NCBI RefSeq assembly: GCF_900108175.1
Contig: NZ_FNVO01000023.1
Location: forward strand, 47,746 to 111,745
Length of the DNA: 64,000 nt
Direction of reading: 5' to 3'
Source: Thermomonospora echinospora
GTDB taxonomy: Bacteria; Actinomycetota; Actinomycetes; Streptosporangiales; Streptosporangiaceae
The notes under the pieces are model-generated. The model was not told where the DNA came from, searched no databases, and saw only the letters and a list, made by a program, of their open reading frames with translations. The position numbers and the translations under genes were made by a program. Below, one piece after another: positions 22,740 through 32,434 of the stretch. Every line of letters starts with the position of its first letter. The stretch's first letter is position 1.

Positions 22740-23329
22740 GGCGTGTCCTTGCCGCCGGAGCAGGCGGCGCCCGGCTCGGGCGTCTGCGGGCCCTTCAGGT
22801 ACGCCTTCAGGAAGGCGTTGATGCGGCCGTCATCGGCCTTGTCCACCTTGACCTGCTTGCCCCAGGCACTCAGCACGATCGGGGCGTCCTGGTTCTGCAC
22901 GGGGCTCAGCATCGTGTAGTCGGTGCCCTCGACCTTGCTCTTGAGCTTGTCGAGCTCGCCGGAGGCCAGTCCGGGCCGGTAGGTGAACCAGACGGCGCCG
23001 TGCTCCAGGGAGTGCACCGCGTGCTCGTTCTTGAGCGGCTGGTCGTAGACACGGCCGTCGCAGTTCTGCCAGACCGGGTGGTGCGGGCCGCCCATGGGCG
23101 GGGTGGTGTCGTAGGTGACCGGGGTCTGCACGTGGTCCTGCTTGAGGCCGTCCTTCTCCACCAGCCCCGCGATGGCCTCGGCGGGCTTGAACGCCTGCCA
23201 GGCGGCGAAGCCGACGGCGGCCAGGACGATCACGCCGATGGTGGTGAAGAAGGCGATCGCGCCCCAGGGCGGGCTGGTCTTGGTCAGGACGTTCTGCCGG
23301 TTGTTGCGGTTTCTGGCGCTCTTGGACAT
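22736..23329 (-). CDS. DUF3105 membrane protein
   Basis: A 197-residue protein with a basic N-terminus, one membrane segment (about 24-46) and an external domain. It carries the DUF3105 core PPMGGPHHPVWQNCDGRVYD and NEHAVHSLEHGAVWFTY, with several conserved His residues and a Cys that suggest metal binding. It overlaps the following DUF305 gene by four bases, a pairing seen widely in actinomycetes. The role is unknown. Confidence 0.88.
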   Translation of the reverse strand: MSKSARNRNNRQNVLTKTSPPWGAIAFFTTIGVIVLAAVGFAAWQAFKPAEAIAGLVEKDGLKQDHVQTPVTYDTTPPMGGPHHPVWQNCDGRVYDQPLKNEHAVHSLEHGAVWFTYRPGLASGELDKLKSKVEGTDYTMLSPVQNQDAPIVLSAWGKQVKVDKADDGRINAFLKAYLKGPQTPEPGAACSGGKDTP

Positions 23330-23399
23330 GGATGTTCCCTTCGGGGGACGGCTGGTGGGCGGCGGGATCGCACGGCCGCAGGCCGTGCGTCACGTCCGA

Positions 23400-23804
23400 T
23401 CACAGCCGCAGGACCTGGAGGACGGCCAGGGGACGGGGCCGGGACGGCGCACGGGCCGGAGGGACCAGCGTCCAGCCGAACCGACGCGGCCGCACGCCGC
23501 GGGGCCGCGGCACGGCCGCCAGGGCCAGGACCATGAGGGTCAGCAGCACCGCCAGCGACAGGCAGGCGTCACCAGGTGCGGGCCGCGGATGCCCCGGCGC
23601 GGGGTGCGCCTGGTCCTGGGCCACGATCCCCGGCCCCACCGGCGCCCTATCGCCCGGCTCCTGGGCGTGCACCAGGCAGAACCTCAGCGGGGGCGTATGG
23701 CCGCCCAGCCCGTAGCTGAATGCCACCCCGGCGAGCGCGAACAAGACGACGAGCATGCCGGCGACCCCATGGGGTACGCGGCCTGCCATGCCTGTCACTC
23801 TCAC
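23400..23804 (-). CDS. Small membrane protein, DUF6153-like
   Basis: A 134-residue protein with two hydrophobic segments (about residues 15-33 and 75-95) and a basic, Pro/Arg-rich tail. The layout and the short His-containing loop after the first segment resemble the DUF6153 family found beside DUF305/DUF3105 genes. GTG 23804 is preceded by GGAGGAG at eight bases; the upstream part of the frame has no protein-like character. Same strand as DUF3105 and DUF305 and probably first in that operon. Family call is tentative. Confidence 0.5.
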   Translation of the reverse strand: MRVTGMAGRVPHGVAGMLVVLFALAGVAFSYGLGGHTPPLRFCLVHAQEPGDRAPVGPGIVAQDQAHPAPGHPRPAPGDACLSLAVLLTLMVLALAAVPRPRGVRPRRFGWTLVPPARAPSRPRPLAVLQVLRL

Positions 23805-23955
23805 GCCCGTTGCTCCTCCGGGGCTGACCAACGTCCGGAACGAAACGGACGTTCCCGGACCCTTTGAATAGCACAGGAGGAGCCGTGGCAGGCCCCTCAC
23901 CGCACCACGAAGTTCCGGGCTTTGCCGGGCGGGCGGCGGCGCGGCCGCGGGCCGA

Positions 23956-23961
23956 TAGCCT
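23956..23961 (+). promoter_or_regulatory. -10 element for leaderless rarA
   Basis: TAGCCT lies seven bases before the rarA ATG at 23969 and there is no ribosome binding site before that ATG. This spacing is the one expected for a leaderless mRNA whose first base is the start codon. No clear -35 is visible. Confidence 0.4.
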
Positions 23962-23968
23962 CGAACAC

Positions 23969-25399
23969 ATGTCCAGGGTCGACCCAGCGCAGGCGGACGG
24001 CCTCTTCGACGAGCCGGGCCGGGAGCCCGCGCAGCCCCCTGCCGCCGCCTCCTCCTCCGCGTCCACCTCTTCTGCGGGTCCCGCCGCAGGAGGAGTTCCC
24101 GCCGCGCAGCAGCCGCTGGCCGTGCGGATGAGGCCGCACGGTCTGGACGAGGTTGTCGGCCAGGAGCACCTGCTTGGCCCCGGCACGCCCATCCGGCAGC
24201 TGGTGGACCGGGACGTGCCCATGTCGCTGGTGCTGTGGGGCCCACCCGGCACCGGCAAGACCACCCTGGCCTACGTCGTGGCCGGGGTCACCCGGCGGCG
24301 TTTCGTGGAGATCTCCGCGGTCAGCGACGGAGTCAAGCGGGTCCGCGCCGAGATCGACCTGGCCCGGCGCGAGCTGGGCATGACCGGCCGGCAGACCGTC
24401 CTGTTCGTCGACGAGGTGCACCGCTTCAACAAGGCCCAGCAGGACGCGCTGCTGCCGGCGGTGGAGAACCGCTGGGTCTCCTTCATCGGCGCCACCACCG
24501 AGAACCCGTTCTTCTCGGTGATCAGCCCGTTGCTGTCCCGGTCGCTGCTGCTGACCCTGGAACCCCTCGGCGAGGACCACCTGCGCGAGGTGATCGCCCG
24601 GGCGCTGGCCGACGAGCGCGGGCTCGGCGGCCGGGTCGAGCTGACCCCCGAGGCCACCGACCACCTGATCCGCCTCGCCGGCGGCGACGCCCGCCGCACC
24701 CTCACCTACCTGGAGGCCGCCGCGCTGGTCGTCCCGGACGGCCGGGCCATCGACGTCGAGGTGCTGGAGAAGGCGGTGGACCGGGCCGCCGTGCGCTACG
24801 ACCGGGAGGGCGACCAGCACTACGACGTCGTCAGCGCGTTCATCAAGAGCATCCGGGGCAGCGACGTGGACGCCGCACTGCACTACCTGGCCCGGATGCT
24901 GGAGGCGGGGGAGGACCCCCGCTTCATCGCCCGGCGGCTGATCGTCCACGCCAGCGAAGACATCGGCATGGCCGACCCGACGGCCCTGCAGACCGCCACC
25001 GCCGCCGCACACGCGGTGGAGTTCGTGGGGCTCCCCGAGGCCAGGATCAACCTCGCCCAGGCGGTGATCCACCTGTCACTGGCGCCCAAGTCCAACGCGG
25101 TGATCACCGCCATCGACCAGGCGATCGGCGACGTCCGCAAAGGGCTGGTCGGCCAGGTGCCCCCGCACCTGCGCGACGCCCACTACAAGGGCGCCGCCAA
25201 GATCGGCCACGGCGAGGGCTACCGGTACGCCCACGACTTCCCCGGCGGGGTGGTGCGGCAGCAGTACGCCCCCGACGCCGTAGCGGACCGGCGGTACTAC
25301 CGGCCGACCCGGCACGGCGCGGAGGCGCGTTTCTCCGAGGTGCTGGACCGCATCCGGGCGGTCCTGCGAGGTCACCGGGACGGCGGCCGGACGACATGA
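23969..25399 (+). CDS. rarA: Replication-associated recombination protein A (AAA+ ATPase)
   Basis: A 476-residue MgsA/RarA/WRNIP1-family ATPase acting at stalled replication forks. Walker A is [10 protein letters not shown] (near residue 90), Walker B is [19 protein letters not shown], and sensor 1 is [11 protein letters not shown]. The C-terminal clamp-loader-like tetramerisation domain contains [23 protein letters not shown]. The first 50 residues are a disordered Ala/Ser linker. The frame is open farther upstream to 23864, but ATG 23969 fits the family best and sits at leaderless distance from a -10 box. Confidence 0.94.
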   Translation: MSRVDPAQADGLFDEPGREPAQPPAAASSSASTSSAGPAAGGVPAAQQPLAVRMRPHGLDEVVGQEHLLGPGTPIRQLVDRDVPMSLVLWGPPGTGKTTLAYVVAGVTRRRFVEISAVSDGVKRVRAEIDLARRELGMTGRQTVLFVDEVHRFNKAQQDALLPAVENRWVSFIGATTENPFFSVISPLLSRSLLLTLEPLGEDHLREVIARALADERGLGGRVELTPEATDHLIRLAGGDARRTLTYLEAAALVVPDGRAIDVEVLEKAVDRAAVRYDREGDQHYDVVSAFIKSIRGSDVDAALHYLARMLEAGEDPRFIARRLIVHASEDIGMADPTALQTATAAAHAVEFVGLPEARINLAQAVIHLSLAPKSNAVITAIDQAIGDVRKGLVGQVPPHLRDAHYKGAAKIGHGEGYRYAHDFPGGVVRQQYAPDAVADRRYYRPTRHGAEARFSEVLDRIRAVLRGHRDGGRTT

Positions 25400-25596
25400 C
25401 ATCGGCCGGCGGCCACGGAACGCCGCCCGGACCGGCTAACCTGCCGGTAGGAGCTGACGCGGACCCCCGCGAGGCGCGGGGCCGCGGCACGCCGCACGGC
25501 CAGGAAACCCGGTACGGGCGTCACCGGTGCTCACGGTAGGGTCTTGCAGCACCGCACCTGGCCCCAACACGGACGGCGACGCGAACGGAAACCCGG

Positions 25597-26040
25597 ATGC
25601 TTACTGCAGGACAGCTGGCAGGCCTCCTCGTGGCCCTGTTCTGGGCCATCCTGGTCTCCTTCCTGGCCTATGCGCTGCTGCGGCTGGCCCGGCTGCTGGG
25701 GGAGGCCACCAAGCTGGTCTCCGAGCTGGCCGACCAGGCCGCCCCGCTGCTGGACGACATGGCCGACACGGTTCGCCGCGCCAACGAGCAGCTGGGCCGC
25801 ACCGACGTCATCACCAAGCAGGTCGCCGGGGTCACCCAGAACGTCTCGGCGGTCACCACCGTGATGTCGACGGTGTTCGGCGGGCCGGTGGTCAAGGCCG
25901 CCGCCTTCTCCTACGGGGTGCGCAAGGCGCTGGGCAACAACCGGGACGCCGAGCGGGCCGAGACCCGCGCCGCGCTGCCGGCCCGCCGCGGCTCGGGCGG
26001 CTCGGGTAGCTCGGGCGGCTCGGGCAGGGGGCGCCGATGA
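25597..26040 (+). CDS. DUF948 membrane protein
   Basis: A 147-residue protein: one N-terminal membrane helix (residues 5-29), then an amphipathic helical stretch with TVRRANEQLGRTDVITKQVAGVTQNVSAV, which is DUF948, and a Gly/Ser/Arg-rich tail. The family is general-stress related in Bacillus, but no function is known here. It overlaps the next gene by four bases (ATGA). This order before alaS is common in actinomycetes. Confidence 0.85.
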   Translation: MLTAGQLAGLLVALFWAILVSFLAYALLRLARLLGEATKLVSELADQAAPLLDDMADTVRRANEQLGRTDVITKQVAGVTQNVSAVTTVMSTVFGGPVVKAAAFSYGVRKALGNNRDAERAETRAALPARRGSGGSGSSGGSGRGRR

Positions 26041-26345
26041 GAAGGACGTTCTGGCTGGTCGTCGGGGCCGGCACCGGGGTGTGGGCGACCCGCAAGGCGA
26101 CCCGGATGGCCCGGCAGCTGACCCCGCACAGCCTGGCCGGCAAGGCCACCGACCGGGCGCTGGGCGCCGGCGAGCGGCTGCGGATCTTCGTCCAGGACGT
26201 ACGGGAGGAGACCCGCGCCCGCGAGGCCGAGCTGCGCGAGGCCATCGAGGCCGACCGGCACCCGCCCGAGATCGAGGCCCCCCGGCCGCGCCGGATCCTC
26301 AAAGCCCGTTACACCGTTATCGACGAAGACAAGGATGGCCACTGA
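26037..26345 (+). CDS. Small conserved protein, DUF6167-like
   Basis: A 102-residue protein with a short hydrophobic N-terminus ([18 protein letters not shown]) followed by a basic and then acidic helical region. It matches the pattern of a small family located between the DUF948 gene and alaS. It may associate with the membrane. The end of this gene overlaps or abuts the alaS start region. No function known. Confidence 0.7.
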   Translation: MRRTFWLVVGAGTGVWATRKATRMARQLTPHSLAGKATDRALGAGERLRIFVQDVREETRAREAELREAIEADRHPPEIEAPRPRRILKARYTVIDEDKDGH

Positions 26346-26346
26346 C

Positions 26347-29016
26347 ATGGAGTCGGCAGAGGTCGCACGCCGTTTCCTCGCGTTCTTCGAGGAGCGGGGG
26401 CACACGGTCGTGCCCTCGGCCAGCCTGGTCGCCGAGGACCCCACCCTGCTGCTGGTCCCCGCCGGGATGGTCCCGTTCAAGCCGTACTTCCTGGGCCAGC
26501 GCACCCCGCCCGCGCCGCGCATGGCCAGCGCCCAGAAGTGCGTGCGCACCCCCGACATCGACGAGGTCGGCAAGACCACCCGGCACGCCACGTTCTTCCA
26601 GATGCTGGGCAACTTCTCCATCGGGGACTACTTCAAGGAAGGCGCCATCCCGTTCGCCTGGGAGCTGCTGACGCGGCCGGAGGCCGACGGCGGCTTCGGG
26701 TTCCCCGAGGACCGGCTGTGGGTGACCGTCTACCTCGACGACGATGAGGCCGCCGACATCTGGCACCGCAAGGTCGGGGTTCCCGAGGAGCGGATCCAGC
26801 GCCGCGGGCTGGCCGACAACTACTGGCACATGGGCGTGCCCGGCCCCGGCGGCCCCTGCTCGGAGATCTACTACGACCGGGGCCCCGAGTACGGCCGTGA
26901 GGGCGGCCCGGTCGTCGACGAGGACCGCTACCTGGAGGTGTGGAACCTCGTCTTCATGCAGGAGCAGCTGGCCAAGGTCCGCAGCAAGGTCGACTTCGAC
27001 ATCTCCGGGCCGCTGCCGGCCCGCAACATCGACACCGGCATGGGTCTGGAGCGGATGGCCGCCATCCTGCAGGGCGTCGACAACATCTACGAGACCGACA
27101 CCCTGTGGAAGATCCTCGACCGGGCCGCCGAGCTCACCGGCGCCAAGTACGGCCGTGAGCAGCGCGCCGACGTGTCGCTGCGGGTGATCGCCGACCACGT
27201 GCGGGCCGGGACGATGATGGTCTCCGACGGGATCATCCCGGCCAACGAGGGCCGCGGCTACGTGCTGCGCCGCATCCTGCGCCGCGCCATCCGCAACCTG
27301 CGGCTGCTGGGCGGCGAGCAGGCCGGGCTGATGCACGAGCTGACCGCGGTGGCGATCGGCGCGATGGGCGAGCAGTACCAGGACCTGATCCGCACCGCCG
27401 CCAACATCCACGCGGTGATCGACGCCGAGGAGGAGCGCTTCGGCCAGACGCTGCGCACCGGGACGGCGATCTTCGACGCGGCGGTGGAGGAGACCAGGCG
27501 CTCGGGCCGGGCGACCCTGCCCGGCGCGCAGGCGTTCACCCTGCACGACACCTACGGCTTCCCCATCGACCTGACCCTGGAGATGGCCTCCGAGCAGGGC
27601 CTGTCGGTCGACGAGGAGGGGTTCCGCCGACTGCTGGAGGAGCAGCGGCAGCGGGCCAAGGCCGACGCGGCCGCCAAGAAGACCGGCAACCTGGACGTGT
27701 CGGTGCTCGGCGAGCTGCTCGACCTGTCCGGCGGCAAGGTCGACTTCACCGGCTACGACAGCGTCACCGGCGAGGCCCGGCTGGTCGGGCTGCTGGTCAA
27801 CGGCGTCTCCGTGCCGGCGGCCGGCGCGGGCACCGACGTCGAGGTCGTGCTGGACCGCACCCCGTTCTACGCCGAGGGCGGCGGCCAGCTCGCCGACCAC
27901 GGCCTGATCCGGCTGGGCGGCGGCGCCGAGATCGAGATCCACGACGTGCAGTCCCCGCTGGCCGGGCTGATCGTGCACCGCGGCACCGTGCGCAGCGGCG
28001 AGGCGCAGACCGGCGACACGGCGTTCGCCGAGATCGACACCGAGCGGCGTCGGGCGATCTCCCGCTCGCACACCGCCACCCACCTGGTGCACGCCGGGTT
28101 CCGCCGGGCGCTGGGCGAGTCGGCCGCGCAGGCCGGCTCGGAGAACTCGCCCGGCCGCTTCCGGTTCGACTTCACCAGCACCGGGCCCGTCTCGCCCAGC
28201 GTGCTGCGCGACGTCGAGGACGAGGTCAACGAGGTCCTGGTCAACGACCTGGACGTGCGGGCCTTCCACACCTCCATCGACGAGGCCCGCGCCATGGGCG
28301 CGCTGGCCCTGTTCGGTGAGAAGTACGGCGACGAGGTCCGGGTCGTGGAGGTCGGGGAGTACTCCCGCGAGCTGTGCGGCGGCACCCACGTGGCCCGATC
28401 CGGCCAGCTCGGTCTGGTCAAGGTGCTCGGTGAGTCGTCCATCGGCGCCGGGGTCCGCCGGGTGGAGGCGCTGGTCGGCATCGACGCCTTCCGCTTCCTG
28501 GCCCGGGAGAGCGTGCTGGTGGCCCAGCTGTCCGAGCAGCTCAAGACCCGCAAGGAGGAGCTGCCGGAGCGCATCTCCGGGATAGTCGGCCGGCTGCGCG
28601 AGGCGGAGAAGGAGCTGGAGCGGCTGCGCTCGGCCCAGGTCCTGGCGGTGGCGGGCTCGCTGGCCGAGTCCGCCGCGGACGTGGGCGGCATCGCCTTCGT
28701 GGCGCACCGCGCCCCCGACGGCACCGGCGCCGACGACCTGCGCAAGCTGGCCGTGGATGTACGGGGGCGGCTGGCCCGCAGGCCCGCCGTCGTCATGGTC
28801 GCCGGCGTTCCCAAGGACCGCCCGGTCGTGGTCGTCGCGATCAACGACGGCGCCCGTGAGCGGGGCCTGAAGGCCGGCGCCCTGGTCGGTGTGGCGGCCA
28901 AGACCCTGGGCGGTGGTGGCGGCGGCAAGGACGACCTCGCGCAGGGCGGCGGCGCGAACCCGGCGGCTATCGGCGAGGCGCTGGTGGCCGTCGAACGGGC
29001 AGTCGGGTCCGCGTGA
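26347..29016 (+). CDS. alaS: Alanyl-tRNA synthetase
   Basis: An 889-residue class II synthetase. The catalytic core has [20 protein letters not shown] and [20 protein letters not shown]. The editing domain carries the zinc-binding HTATHLVH and CGGTHV blocks, and the C-Ala domain with [14 protein letters not shown] is intact. It charges tRNA-Ala and clears mischarged Ser/Gly. [19 protein letters not shown] is the usual family N-terminus, so ATG 26347 is preferred; ATG 26335, overlapping the previous gene, would add four residues. Confidence 0.96.
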   Translation: MESAEVARRFLAFFEERGHTVVPSASLVAEDPTLLLVPAGMVPFKPYFLGQRTPPAPRMASAQKCVRTPDIDEVGKTTRHATFFQMLGNFSIGDYFKEGAIPFAWELLTRPEADGGFGFPEDRLWVTVYLDDDEAADIWHRKVGVPEERIQRRGLADNYWHMGVPGPGGPCSEIYYDRGPEYGREGGPVVDEDRYLEVWNLVFMQEQLAKVRSKVDFDISGPLPARNIDTGMGLERMAAILQGVDNIYETDTLWKILDRAAELTGAKYGREQRADVSLRVIADHVRAGTMMVSDGIIPANEGRGYVLRRILRRAIRNLRLLGGEQAGLMHELTAVAIGAMGEQYQDLIRTAANIHAVIDAEEERFGQTLRTGTAIFDAAVEETRRSGRATLPGAQAFTLHDTYGFPIDLTLEMASEQGLSVDEEGFRRLLEEQRQRAKADAAAKKTGNLDVSVLGELLDLSGGKVDFTGYDSVTGEARLVGLLVNGVSVPAAGAGTDVEVVLDRTPFYAEGGGQLADHGLIRLGGGAEIEIHDVQSPLAGLIVHRGTVRSGEAQTGDTAFAEIDTERRRAISRSHTATHLVHAGFRRALGESAAQAGSENSPGRFRFDFTSTGPVSPSVLRDVEDEVNEVLVNDLDVRAFHTSIDEARAMGALALFGEKYGDEVRVVEVGEYSRELCGGTHVARSGQLGLVKVLGESSIGAGVRRVEALVGIDAFRFLARESVLVAQLSEQLKTRKEELPERISGIVGRLREAEKELERLRSAQVLAVAGSLAESAADVGGIAFVAHRAPDGTGADDLRKLAVDVRGRLARRPAVVMVAGVPKDRPVVVVAINDGARERGLKAGALVGVAAKTLGGGGGGKDDLAQGGGANPAAIGEALVAVERAVGSA

Positions 29017-29125
29017 TCTCGAACCGCGCTCGGTACGGTGCCCGTATTGTTCGTCATGTGCACGGATCTTGTTGTCATGGGGCCCCGGCCGGCCCGCCCG
29101 CCCCGCGCGAACCGGTGAGGCGGGC

Positions 29126-29596
29126 GTGAGGCCGGGCGCCCGGCTCGGCGTCGATGTCGGCAGCGTCCGCATCGGCGTGGCGCGCAGCGACCCTCGCGGC
29201 GTCCTGGCCACTCCGCTGGAGACCGTCCGGCGGGGCAAGGGGGACCTGGACCGGATCGCCGAGCTGGTGGCCGAGTACGAGGCCGTCGAGGTGATCGTCG
29301 GCCTGCCCACCTCGCTGTCGGGCCGCAGCGGCCCGGCCGCCGACCAGGCCAGGCGGTTCGCCGAGGCGCTGGCCGGGCGGCTGTCGGGGCTGCTGCCCGA
29401 CGACGGCGTCCGGCTGTACGACGAACGGCTCACCACCGTCACGGCCGAGACCGGTCTACGGCAGTCGGGAGTGCGCGGCAAGGCCCGCCGCCAGGTGGTC
29501 GACCAGGCCGCCGCCGCCGTCCTGTTGCAAGCGGCCCTCGACGGGGAACGCCTGACGGGACGGCCGCCCGGTGAGACAGTCCGGGGAAGCTCATGA
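29126..29596 (+). CDS. ruvX: RuvX/YqgF-family RNase H-fold nuclease
   Basis: A 156-residue protein with GVDVGSVRIGVARSDP at the N-terminus, VIVGLPTSLSGRSGP, YDERLTTVTAE and a C-terminal VDQAAAAVLLQ acidic segment, which is the YqgF pattern. The family processes pre-16S rRNA 5' ends and resembles Holliday resolvases. GTG 29126 has GAGG five bases upstream. Lies in the conserved alaS-ruvX-mltG-aroE order, overlapping mltG by four bases. Confidence 0.94.
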   Translation: MRPGARLGVDVGSVRIGVARSDPRGVLATPLETVRRGKGDLDRIAELVAEYEAVEVIVGLPTSLSGRSGPAADQARRFAEALAGRLSGLLPDDGVRLYDERLTTVTAETGLRQSGVRGKARRQVVDQAAAAVLLQAALDGERLTGRPPGETVRGSS

Positions 29597-31164
29597 ACGA
29601 TCTGGACCTTTTCGAAGACCCCGCCCACAGAGGCCGCCGCGACGGCCATCAGGGCCGCCGCGGCGGCGAGGACCGCTACGGGAGTCCCCGCCCCGGGGGC
29701 CGTTACGGCCGCCCCACAGGACACTACGGCGGCCCTGAGGAGCATTACGACGACCGCCGCCGACCGCCGGGTCGCTACGACGACCACCAGGCGGGCCCTC
29801 ATGACGGTCACCAGGAGGGCTACTACGACGGCCCTCAAGAGGGGTATTACGACGGCCCCCAAGGGGGCCACTACGACGGCCGTTCAGAGGGCTATTACGA
29901 GGGTCCCCAAGGGGGCCACTACGACGGCCGCTCAGAGAGTTACCACGACGGTCCCCAAGGGGGCCGCTACGACGACCCTCAAGATGGTCACTACGACGGC
30001 CTCCACGAGGACCATCACCAGGGCCTCTTCGAGGAGCAGTACGAGGACGAGCCCGACGAGGAGCGGCCCACCCGGAAGGGCAAGGCCTCGGTCCGCAAAC
30101 GGCAACGCAAGCGCAAGGCCAGCAGCCGTGCCGCGGTGATGTTCTCGCTGGCCTTCCTGGTGGCGGTGTTCGGCGGCGGCGGCCTGCTCGGCCTGGTGGC
30201 CCTGGAGAAGCGGCTGTCCACGCCCGACTACTCCGGGCAGGGCAGCGGCCAGGTCACCGTCCAGATCAAGGACGGCGACACCGGCCAGCTCATCGGTCAG
30301 CGGCTGGAGGCCGCCGACGTGGTCAAGAGCAGCAAGGCCTACGTCCGCGCGGCCACCAAGGAGCCGCGCTCGGCGAGCATCCAGCCCGGCTTCTACGCCA
30401 TGCGCAAGAAGATGTCGGCCGCCGCCGCGCTGGGCCTGCTGCTGGACCCCAAGTCCCGCGCCAGTAGCCAGATCACCATTCCCGAAGGGCTGCGCGTCTC
30501 GCAGACCATCGAGCGGCTGTCCAAGAAGACCGGCATCCCCGTCAAGGACTTCGAGGCCGTGGTCGAGGATCCCAAGGGGCTCGGCCTGCCGTCCTATGCC
30601 AAGGGTCAGGTCGAGGGCTACCTGTGGCCGGGCCGCTACGACCTGGACCCCAACGCCGGCGCCGAGGCCACGCTCAAGACGATGGTCGACCGGTTCAAGC
30701 AGAACGCCGAGGACCTGGACCTGGAGAACAGGGCCAAGGAGGCCGGGATGAAGCCCGGTACGGCGATCGCGATGGCGAGCATCATCCAGGCGGAGAGCGG
30801 CAAGCCCAGCGACATGCCGAAGATCTCCGAGGTGATCTACAACCGGCTCAAGCGGCGGATGCAGCTCCAGATGGACAGCACGGTGATGTACGCGCTGAAG
30901 AAGTTCGGCATCGAGGCCAGCCACGAGGAACTCAACACGCAGAGCCCGTACAACACCTACCGCAACCACGGGCTGCCGCCCGGAGCGATCTCCAGCCCCG
31001 GCGCCAAGGCCATCGAGGCGGTGTTCAAGCCCTCCAAGGACGGCTGGCTCTTCTTCGTCACCACCAATCCCGAGGAGGGCCTGACCGAGTTCTCCAAGAC
31101 CCAGGAGGAGCACGACCGCCTGGTCGACAAGTACAACCGGAACAAGCAGAACGGAGGCGACTGA
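29593..31164 (+). CDS. mltG: Endolytic murein transglycosylase MltG
   Basis: A 523-residue single-pass membrane enzyme that cuts nascent peptidoglycan strands. Residues 1-150 are cytoplasmic and unusual: a Tyr/Gly/Asp/His-rich tract that includes eight octapeptide repeats. A membrane helix lies at about 180-203. The periplasmic YceG domain follows, with the catalytic Glu401 in IIQAESGK and the QMDSTVMYAL and YNTYRNHGLPPGAISSPG blocks. ATG overlaps ruvX. aroE starts directly after its stop. The repeats are likely a disordered interaction or phosphorylation tail; that is inference. Confidence 0.95.
   Translation: MNDLDLFEDPAHRGRRDGHQGRRGGEDRYGSPRPGGRYGRPTGHYGGPEEHYDDRRRPPGRYDDHQAGPHDGHQEGYYDGPQEGYYDGPQGGHYDGRSEGYYEGPQGGHYDGRSESYHDGPQGGRYDDPQDGHYDGLHEDHHQGLFEEQYEDEPDEERPTRKGKASVRKRQRKRKASSRAAVMFSLAFLVAVFGGGGLLGLVALEKRLSTPDYSGQGSGQVTVQIKDGDTGQLIGQRLEAADVVKSSKAYVRAATKEPRSASIQPGFYAMRKKMSAAAALGLLLDPKSRASSQITIPEGLRVSQTIERLSKKTGIPVKDFEAVVEDPKGLGLPSYAKGQVEGYLWPGRYDLDPNAGAEATLKTMVDRFKQNAEDLDLENRAKEAGMKPGTAIAMASIIQAESGKPSDMPKISEVIYNRLKRRMQLQMDSTVMYALKKFGIEASHEELNTQSPYNTYRNHGLPPGAISSPGAKAIEAVFKPSKDGWLFFVTTNPEEGLTEFSKTQEEHDRLVDKYNRNKQNGGD
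29821..30012 (+). repeat. Eight 24-bp units encoding an octapeptide repeat in MltG
   Basis: Eight consecutive 24-base units, all in frame, encode variants of YYDGPQGG and HYDGRSEG. Units 2-5 alternate between the two types, suggesting duplication as 48-bp pairs. The repeat lies in the cytoplasmic N-terminus of MltG and is likely to vary in copy number between strains. Confidence 0.9.
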
Positions 31165-32001
31165 GTGCCACGGGCCGCGGTCCTGGGCTCACCCATCGCG
31201 CATTCGCTGTCGCCGGTGCTGCACCGCGCCGCGTACGCGGCGATGGGTCTGTCCGGCTGGACGTACGAGGCGATCGAGTGCGATGAGGCGGGCCTGGCGC
31301 CCCTGCTGGACGGTCTCGGTGCCGAATGGGTGGGCCTGTCGCTGACGATGCCGCTCAAGCGCACCGTGCTCAAGCTCGTCGACGAGGTGTCGGAAACAGC
31401 GGCGGCCGTCGGCGGCGCCAACACGGTCATCTGGCGGGACGGGCGCAGGTTCGGTGACAACACCGATGTGTACGGCATCGTGACCGCGCTGACCGAGGCG
31501 GGGGTGCGCGCCCCCCGGTCGGCGGTGGTGCTCGGCGGTGGCGCCACCGCCGCGTCCGCGCTGGCCGCGCTGCGCGAACTCGGGCTGGAGGCGGTGACCC
31601 TGGCCGTCCGCGACCCGGCCCGGGCGGAGGAGGCCCGCGGTGTCGGGGAACGGCTGGGGCTGTCGGTCGGCGTCCTCACGTTCGACGCGCTCGCCGGCGC
31701 CCTGCCGGTCGATCTGGTCGTCTCCACCCTGCCCGGCCGGGCCGCCGACCCCTACTGCGACCTGGTCGCCGAGTCGGGCGCGGCGCTGTTCGACGTGGTG
31801 TACGCGCCGTGGTCGACCGCGCTCGCCCAGGCGGTCGAGCGGGCCGGCGGCACGGTGGTCGGCGGTTTCCCGATGCTGCTGCACCAGGCCGTCCGCCAGG
31901 TGGCGATGATGACCGGCCGCGAGGACGTCCCAGTCGAGGCGATGCGGACCGCCGGGGAGGCCGAACTGGCCTCCCGCGCGCGGCGCGGCGATCCGCACTG
32001 A
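31165..32001 (+). CDS. aroE: Shikimate dehydrogenase
   Basis: A 278-residue NADP-dependent enzyme of the aromatic amino acid pathway that reduces 3-dehydroshikimate. The shikimate site is visible as GSPIAHSLSPVLHRAAY, LTMPLKR (catalytic Lys) and GDNTDVYGI (catalytic Asp), and the nucleotide site as VVLGGGATAASALAAL. The GTG start immediately follows the mltG stop, with GGAGG seven bases upstream. Last gene of the alaS-ruvX-mltG-aroE group. Confidence 0.95.
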   Translation: MPRAAVLGSPIAHSLSPVLHRAAYAAMGLSGWTYEAIECDEAGLAPLLDGLGAEWVGLSLTMPLKRTVLKLVDEVSETAAAVGGANTVIWRDGRRFGDNTDVYGIVTALTEAGVRAPRSAVVLGGGATAASALAALRELGLEAVTLAVRDPARAEEARGVGERLGLSVGVLTFDALAGALPVDLVVSTLPGRAADPYCDLVAESGAALFDVVYAPWSTALAQAVERAGGTVVGGFPMLLHQAVRQVAMMTGREDVPVEAMRTAGEAELASRARRGDPH

Positions 32002-32434
32002 TCCCGGGAGGCCGGGCCGCCCGTTCCCGGGCCTCTCGCTGACGCCGGCTCAGGCGGCGTACGGCGTCTCCGCCCGCGGCCGGACCCGGCCGTCGGAGAT
32101 CCGCGCCCCGTCGGGAATGGGGTAGAGTGGACGCGAAACTAAAAGCTGATAGTCTTACTCGCTGACCGACCCGGAGGCGACCAGCCCCCGGGTGCTCAAG
32201 CGGAGGTCACTCCCACCTGTTCGGCCGTCAGGCCGGAGGGTCATCGGTCCGGCGGACGGTGTCGCGTCGCACTGGCGACGTGTCGGCCGGTCGCCGAGTT
32301 TCGGCGGCGTCGGCCGCCGTGACGACCGATGGTGGCCCCGCATGTGAGTCGTGCGGGGCTTTTCGCGTGATGGCCCGCGGGTGCGACCGGTCGGCTGGAA
32401 CACATATGACCACGTGACGCCCCAAGGAGGTCCC
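32002..32434 (+). promoter_or_regulatory. Gene-free leader region of the infC operon
   Basis: 433 bases without a gene. A possible promoter is TGGACG at 32128 and TAGTCT at 32150 with a 16-base spacer; TAGAGT at 32123 is another -10 candidate. The following 180 bases are GC-rich and foldable and end in an intrinsic-terminator-like hairpin at 32336. The infC ribosome binding site is at 32424. The arrangement suggests a regulated 5' leader, as known for infC-rpmI-rplT operons in other bacteria. Confidence 0.55.
32336..32363 (+). terminator. Attenuator-like hairpin in the infC leader
   Basis: CCCCGCA (32336-32342) pairs with TGCGGGG (32352-32358) across a nine-base loop, followed by CTTTT. It lies about 75 bases before infC and after a plausible promoter, so it would stop transcription before the gene unless prevented. 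A hairpin with a T-run is rare in this GC-rich sequence, which makes a role more likely. Confidence 0.6.
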
